From NCBI GenBank assembly GCA_964534845.1, contig CAZHPV010000034.1, forward strand, positions 1-26,213: a stretch of 26,213 nt of DNA, given 5' to 3'. The notes beneath the pieces were generated by a model. It was not told the DNA's origin. It worked only from the letters and a program-made list of their open reading frames with translations, and ran no database searches. Shown one piece after another: positions 21,754 to 26,213 of the stretch. A program made the position numbers and the translations under genes. The number at the start of each line of letters is the position of its first letter. The first letter of the stretch is position 1. Source of the stretch: CALCKU01 sp964534845. GTDB lineage: Bacteria; Pseudomonadota; Alphaproteobacteria; Caulobacterales; Maricaulaceae.

Positions 21754-24700
21754 TTGATACAGCTCAATAGATATGCTGGCCCTGAGACCAGCTTACTTGC
21801 TGCAGGTGTGCCTGACGGTGTTGATGCTTTAATTGTCTCCAAAACCGTAAGGAAAAGACAAAAGTCAGGGGCGTGCGCGCGCCTTATGTTTATTGCGCGC
21901 GATGACAGCCGCGCCGTAAACTTTATGGCAGCGTGTCGGTTCTTTGCTCCCGATATTCCTGTCCTTTATTTGCCGGCTTGGGATTGTTTGCCGTTCGACC
22001 GTGTATCACCGTCCCGCATATCGGCTGCCCGCCGGGCGGCTACTCTATTTGCATTGTTAAATATCGACCCAAATGCGCCGCTAATTATAGTCTCTACCAT
22101 CAGTGCCGTAACACAAAGAACGCCTCCGCGCGAGGTGATGGCTAAGGCCGGATTTGCCGCCAAAACGGGACAAACCCTAGAACGGGAGGCGCTACAGACC
22201 TATCTTGGTGAAAATGGATATTCGCGATGTTCAACGGTTATGGAGCCGGGGGATTTCGCGATTAGGGGCGGCCTTGTCGATATTTTCGCGCCTGGAACCG
22301 AACTCCCCATTCGGCTTGACTTTTTTGGAGATGAGCTGGAGAGCATTCGCCATTTTGATGTGGATACGCAGCGCTCAATTGCGCCCCTTGATAGAGCGGA
22401 CCTTGCGCCGGTTAGCGAAGTATTCGTCACAGAAGCCGCGACTTCAAGATTTCGTAAAAACTACATTGCTGCATTTGGCGGTGGCATTAATCAAGACCCG
22501 ATTTATGCCTCTGTCATTGAGGGGGTTAAGCCGCAGGGCATAGAGCATTTTATGCCGTTATTTTATACACATACGGAAACGGTATTCGACTATATCGGGA
22601 AGGAGGCACTGTGCGTTTTCGATGCTTTATTGTCTGAAGCTATGCAGGGAAGACAGGACGTTATTGCGGACTTCTTTGATGCCAGACAAACCCATATGGA
22701 ATCGAAAGATAGCGGGTCAGGTGACCCCGGTAAAACAGCAGGAATATTCCGGCCCTTACCGATTGAAAGCCTCTATATTTCGGGATCATGTTGGGCGGAA
22801 ATCTGCAAAGATATAAATTGGCGTCAACATACGCCCTTTATCCCACCCGACAGTCAGGACCTAATCGATTTTGGCGCACAGCCGGCGCGTAATTTTTCTA
22901 CGCAAAGGCGGACAGAAGGCGTGAATGTTTTTGATGTTGTGGTCGAGCATATCAAGTCCTTACAAAGTGCGGGTAAAACTATTTTGATTGCAGCTTGGAC
23001 GGCAGGGTCATCTGAACGCTTGGCGAATGTGTTGGAAGACCACGGGCTTGTTATTGCTCAGATAGAGAACGGTGCACGTGCACTTGAATTACCAAAGGGC
23101 CAAATCAAACGGATTGTTTTGCCCATTGAGCATGGGTTTAATTTAGGTGATCTCGCCATAATTTCCGAGCAGGATATTCTGGGAGACCGTTTGGTCAATC
23201 GGGGACGTAAGCGCAAAGCTAAAAATTTTATTGCAGAAGCAGCGAGCCTGCAGGCGGGCGATCTTATTATTCATATAGATCATGGTTTAGGGCGCTATAT
23301 CGGCTTGAAAACGCTCAATGTGCAAGATGCGCCGCATGACTGTCTCGAACTAGAATATGCAGGTGGGGCAAAATTATATCTACCTGTCGAAAATATTGAG
23401 CTTCTCTCACGATATGGAAAAGGCGGCGATAACGCCGTTCTTGACAGGCTAGGCGGAGCGGCGTGGCAATCCCGAAAGGCAAAAGCCAAGAAACGCCTAC
23501 GCGATATGGCGGCCGAGTTGATTAAAATTGCGGCCAAACGCGCCATGAAGACAACCGAGCCTGTCGAGGTTCAAGAGGGGCTTTATAATGAGTTTTGTGC
23601 GCGTTTTCCTTATGCTGAAACGGAGGATCAACAAGGTGCTATTGAGGATGTGATGTCCGATTTATCCTCGGGTCGCCCTATGGACCGCCTTATTTGCGGC
23701 GATGTTGGATTTGGGAAAACCGAAGTGGCTCTGCGCGCGGCATTTGCTGTGGCTATGTCAGGGCGACAAGTGGCAATTATTGCACCCACAACATTACTAA
23801 GCCGGCAGCATTATCAAACGTTAAAGGCGCGCTTTCGGGGATGGCCTATTAAAATCGGCCAGCTTTCACGCTTAGTATCTGGTAAGAAAGCCGCGCTTAC
23901 CCGTGAAGAACTCGAAAAGGGCCGTTGCGAAATTGTGGTAGGCACACATGCGCTGCTGGCCAAGTCGGTTAAATTCTCTGATCTTGGCTTGCTTATTGTG
24001 GATGAGGAGCAGCGTTTTGGCGTAAGCCACAAAGAACGTTTAAAGCAAATGCGGGCGAATATTCATGTCTTGACCCTTACGGCCACGCCCATTCCGCGTA
24101 CATTGCAAATGTCGCTATCGGGTATTCGTGATCTGTCTTTAATCGCCACGCCGCCTGTTGATCGATTGGCCGTGCGTACCTATGTCTCACCCTTTGATGT
24201 GGTGAGTGTCAGAAAAGCCTTGTTACGAGAGCGCTACCGGGGGGGACAAAGCTTCTTTATTGCGCCGCGTATTTCTGATCTGGCAAGGCTCGAAGACTTT
24301 TTACGGGATGATGTACCGGAAGTAAAATATGTGATTGCGCATGGCCAGATGACCCCGACCGCTTTGGATGACATTATGACGGCCTTTTATGAAGGAAAAT
24401 ATGACGTCTTGCTTTCAACCTCGATCATTGAGAGCGGCATTGATATCCCGACAGCTAATACATTGGTTATTTACCGCTCCGACAAATTTGGACTGGCCCA
24501 GCTTTACCAGATGCGCGGACGGGTTGGTCGCTCAAAAGTACGGGCTTATGCCTATCTCACAACTCCGGAAAATAATGTCGCAACACCTGAAGCCTTGCAA
24601 AGGTTAAAGGTATTGCAATCCCTTGATAGCTTGGGGGCAGGCTTCACCCTTGCCAGTCATGATCTCGATATGCGCGGCGGCGGCAATCCTTTAGGCGAGG

Positions 24701-25248
24701 AACAATCGGGTCATATTAAGGATGTCGGTGTTGAGCTTTATCAACACATGTTGGAAGAGGCGGTGGCTGAGCTACGCGACGATCAGGATACTTTGAGGGA
24801 TCAATCATGGTCGCCCCAGGTCAATGCAGGCGTGGCGATATTGATACCAGAGCATTATATATCTGATCTTAATTTGCGACTAGCTACCTACCGCCGTATT
24901 TCTGAAGTCAAGGACGAGGAGAGTAGCGAGGCTTTAGCCGCTGAATTGATTGATCGTTTCGGTCCTTTACCTACAGAAGTTGGCTCTCTTTTAAAAGTTA
25001 TGAAAATCAAACGTTTATGTCGTAAATCTCACGTGGAGAAGATTGATGCTGGTCCGCGCGGGCTTGTTATTTCAATGCGGCATAAAGACGTGAAAGACCC
25101 GTCTGTTATTCTCAATGCGATTACGCAAAACTCTGGCTGGCGTTTACGCCCTGACCAAACAATTCTTGTTTCAGGGAAGTTTGACGCAGATGAGAGCCGC
25201 CTAAAAGCCGCAGAACGCGCCGTTAAAGCTTTAATATTTGACGCGTAA
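21754..25248 (+). CDS. mfd: Transcription-repair coupling factor Mfd
   Basis: This 1164-residue ATP-dependent translocase removes RNA polymerase stalled at DNA lesions and recruits UvrA. Length and domain order match the family. A UvrB-like region lies at about residues 1-350 (VLYLPAWDCLPFDRVSPS, GDFAIRGGLVDIFAPGTELPIRLDFFGDE). The RNA-polymerase interaction domain lies near 490-560 (AGDLIIHIDHGLGRYIGLKTL, then DCLELEYAGGAKLYLPVENIELLSRY). The motor has Walker A GDVGFGKT (649-656), DEEQ (750-753), TATPIPRTLQMSL, the ESGIDIPTANT motif and QMRGRVGRS. A C-terminal domain 7 ends the protein. The start is TTG, 3 bases after the sdhE stop, suggesting coupled translation. Confidence 0.97.
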   Translation: MIQLNRYAGPETSLLAAGVPDGVDALIVSKTVRKRQKSGACARLMFIARDDSRAVNFMAACRFFAPDIPVLYLPAWDCLPFDRVSPSRISAARRAATLFALLNIDPNAPLIIVSTISAVTQRTPPREVMAKAGFAAKTGQTLEREALQTYLGENGYSRCSTVMEPGDFAIRGGLVDIFAPGTELPIRLDFFGDELESIRHFDVDTQRSIAPLDRADLAPVSEVFVTEAATSRFRKNYIAAFGGGINQDPIYASVIEGVKPQGIEHFMPLFYTHTETVFDYIGKEALCVFDALLSEAMQGRQDVIADFFDARQTHMESKDSGSGDPGKTAGIFRPLPIESLYISGSCWAEICKDINWRQHTPFIPPDSQDLIDFGAQPARNFSTQRRTEGVNVFDVVVEHIKSLQSAGKTILIAAWTAGSSERLANVLEDHGLVIAQIENGARALELPKGQIKRIVLPIEHGFNLGDLAIISEQDILGDRLVNRGRKRKAKNFIAEAASLQAGDLIIHIDHGLGRYIGLKTLNVQDAPHDCLELEYAGGAKLYLPVENIELLSRYGKGGDNAVLDRLGGAAWQSRKAKAKKRLRDMAAELIKIAAKRAMKTTEPVEVQEGLYNEFCARFPYAETEDQQGAIEDVMSDLSSGRPMDRLICGDVGFGKTEVALRAAFAVAMSGRQVAIIAPTTLLSRQHYQTLKARFRGWPIKIGQLSRLVSGKKAALTREELEKGRCEIVVGTHALLAKSVKFSDLGLLIVDEEQRFGVSHKERLKQMRANIHVLTLTATPIPRTLQMSLSGIRDLSLIATPPVDRLAVRTYVSPFDVVSVRKALLRERYRGGQSFFIAPRISDLARLEDFLRDDVPEVKYVIAHGQMTPTALDDIMTAFYEGKYDVLLSTSIIESGIDIPTANTLVIYRSDKFGLAQLYQMRGRVGRSKVRAYAYLTTPENNVATPEALQRLKVLQSLDSLGAGFTLASHDLDMRGGGNPLGEEQSGHIKDVGVELYQHMLEEAVAELRDDQDTLRDQSWSPQVNAGVAILIPEHYISDLNLRLATYRRISEVKDEESSEALAAELIDRFGPLPTEVGSLLKVMKIKRLCRKSHVEKIDAGPRGLVISMRHKDVKDPSVILNAITQNSGWRLRPDQTILVSGKFDADESRLKAAERAVKALIFDA

Positions 25249-25275
25249 AAAAGCAGTCACTCTCGGCCTAGAGTG
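25247..25275 (-). terminator. Probable terminator of the PleD-like gene
   Basis: CACTCT (25258-25263) and AGAGTG (25270-25275) form a 6-bp stem with a six-base loop. On the minus strand ACTGC and then TTTTTT follow. The stop codon of the minus-strand gene is in the hairpin, and the five-base gap before the T-tract weakens the case. The T-tract overlaps the end of mfd. Confidence 0.45.
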
Positions 25276-26203
25276 TGTTTGCCAAGCTGGGAGCCGTGTC
25301 GGAATTCCCTGATGCAGCCCTCAAGTTTTGATAAAGGCGTACAATGAGATCTGCATGGCTTTCATTTTCTATAAACTTGGCCTTCGCTGTTTCAATCTGC
25401 ATTGTAAAGCGCTTGGGTTCACTCCGTCCTGTTTCAAAGGCGGTGCATTCGATCACACCGGATATTCTGTCTATAACAGAGTCGATCATCTGAAACTGCA
25501 TGCCCGGAATGGCGATGAAGAAAAGATCGTCCTCTATACGGGCAACAATGTCTTGCATGCGAACAAGGTTCTTAATCATGCTGCCAATCTGGGCATTGGC
25601 GCGAGCAATTTTATCATCGGGCAGTGTGATATCAGAGTTATAAAATGTTCGAATAGCTATAAGAGAGATCGGCGTCTGGCTATCTTTATAAAATTCGCAG
25701 ACCCGCACCATGTGTTTCTCGAAGAAATTTGCATTGAATGTACCAGAGCTGATATCAGAGCAGGCTTCACCGCCAATGAGATTAAACTCGGATTTGAGTT
25801 GTGAATGGATACGGTGATAATTCGCAAGCTCCATTATCCGTCCTGCGATTTCAACATCATCCGAGTCGTGTGGTATGATGTCTTTTATACCGCTTTTAAA
25901 GGCTTTTTCTTTATAGTCGAATTTGGCTTCATCTATCAATAAAAGTGTAGGAACATGGTATAATTTGGAATTACGCAACATGGTGGATGCGATTGTTAAG
26001 GCTGGTTCGGGCTCTTTTAAGGCGTTCATAACAACAGCGTCAAATGAGGATTCATGTAGGAAGTCAAAGGCACTAAAAGAGGTAAAGGCGGCTACGACTT
26101 CGACCCGACGTTTTTGCAAGGCATTTATAATTGCCATGAATTCTGGTGAGGCTTCACCGATGAATAATATTCGATAGGATTTGTCCAGATCGGCTTCATT
26201 CAA
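25268..26203 (-). CDS. PleD-like protein with degenerate receiver and GGDEF domains
   Basis: The protein has 311 residues from the TTG at 26203. The frame stays open to the window edge, so the true start may lie outside. Residues 10-125 fold-match a receiver domain (YRILFIGEASPEF, then SFDAVVMNALKEPEPALTIASTMLR, ending SGIKDIIPHDSDD). The phosphoacceptor position appears to be Asn60, and the acidic pocket is GEAS instead of DDE. Residues 150-300 resemble a GGDEF domain (SGTFNANFFEKHMVRV), but the signature R-x-GGDEF reads R-I-EDDLF (224-228), so diguanylate cyclase activity is not expected. It converges with mfd. It could be a c-di-GMP or protein-binding scaffold in development or motility; that is inference. 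Confidence 0.7.
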   Translation of the reverse strand: MNEADLDKSYRILFIGEASPEFMAIINALQKRRVEVVAAFTSFSAFDFLHESSFDAVVMNALKEPEPALTIASTMLRNSKLYHVPTLLLIDEAKFDYKEKAFKSGIKDIIPHDSDDVEIAGRIMELANYHRIHSQLKSEFNLIGGEACSDISSGTFNANFFEKHMVRVCEFYKDSQTPISLIAIRTFYNSDITLPDDKIARANAQIGSMIKNLVRMQDIVARIEDDLFFIAIPGMQFQMIDSVIDRISGVIECTAFETGRSEPKRFTMQIETAKAKFIENESHADLIVRLYQNLRAASGNSDTAPSLANTL

Positions 26204-26213
26204 TGTATGGGTG

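Noticed and set aside
25328..25804. A 158-codon open frame on the plus strand opposite the PleD-like gene
   Set aside because: The opposite frame has recognisable receiver and GGDEF-like folds; the plus-strand translation has no family features and no ribosome-binding site.
1..26213. A defence island, prophage, transposon, CRISPR array or biosynthetic gene cluster
   Set aside because: No integrase, transposase, phage, nuclease-cluster or synthase genes and no regular repeat array are visible; nearly all genes are core functions.

Overview
The window looks like chromosomal DNA of an alphaproteobacterium with moderate GC (mid-40s to about 50 percent by eye). The evidence is a CpdR-type receiver (part of the CckA-ChpT-CtrA circuit of this class), a block of DUF502, recG, sdhE and mfd, a HisN-type phosphatase and a short PraR-like HTH regulator. 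A marine Hyphomonadaceae/Robiginitomaculum-like lineage is plausible, but that is inference. Most genes are core metabolism, transport and DNA repair. I see no prophage, transposon, CRISPR array or biosynthetic cluster.

Left part (1-7060): the tail of an unknown gene, two exported proteins on the minus strand (a probable outer-membrane barrel and a lipoprotein), then a compact plus-strand oligopeptide ABC importer: oppA, oppB, oppC and a fused double ATPase. Middle-left (7096-11550): tRNA-Val(GAC) and cpdR on minus; N-formylglutamate amidohydrolase, an XRE/PraR-like regulator and hisN on plus; a nitroreductase on minus; a uracil-DNA glycosylase superfamily protein on plus with a probable 4Fe-4S cysteine quartet. 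Centre (11670-12540): a secreted, acidic, nearly lysine-free protein of unknown family, followed by a strong terminator.

Right-centre (12584-18234): a minus-strand sulfur amino-acid operon, cysK-sseA-metC, ending with an overlapping CE15-like esterase lipoprotein; upstream lies a DUF3089 protein. Right (18329-26213): DUF502, recG (converging on DUF502), an intergenic region with a candidate small RNA, sdhE-mfd, and at the edge a PleD-like protein whose receiver and GGDEF sites both look degenerate.

The most interesting signals are regulatory: an apparently perfect sigma-54 promoter before the XRE regulator, with two dyads upstream; a candidate minus-strand small RNA or recG leader between recG and sdhE, with a canonical terminator and a C-rich linker; and a 19-bp palindrome ending one base before the start codon of the N-formylglutamate amidohydrolase gene. 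Among the proteins, the acidic secreted protein, the degenerate PleD-like protein and the DUF3089 protein with Gly at the expected nucleophile position deserve a second look.
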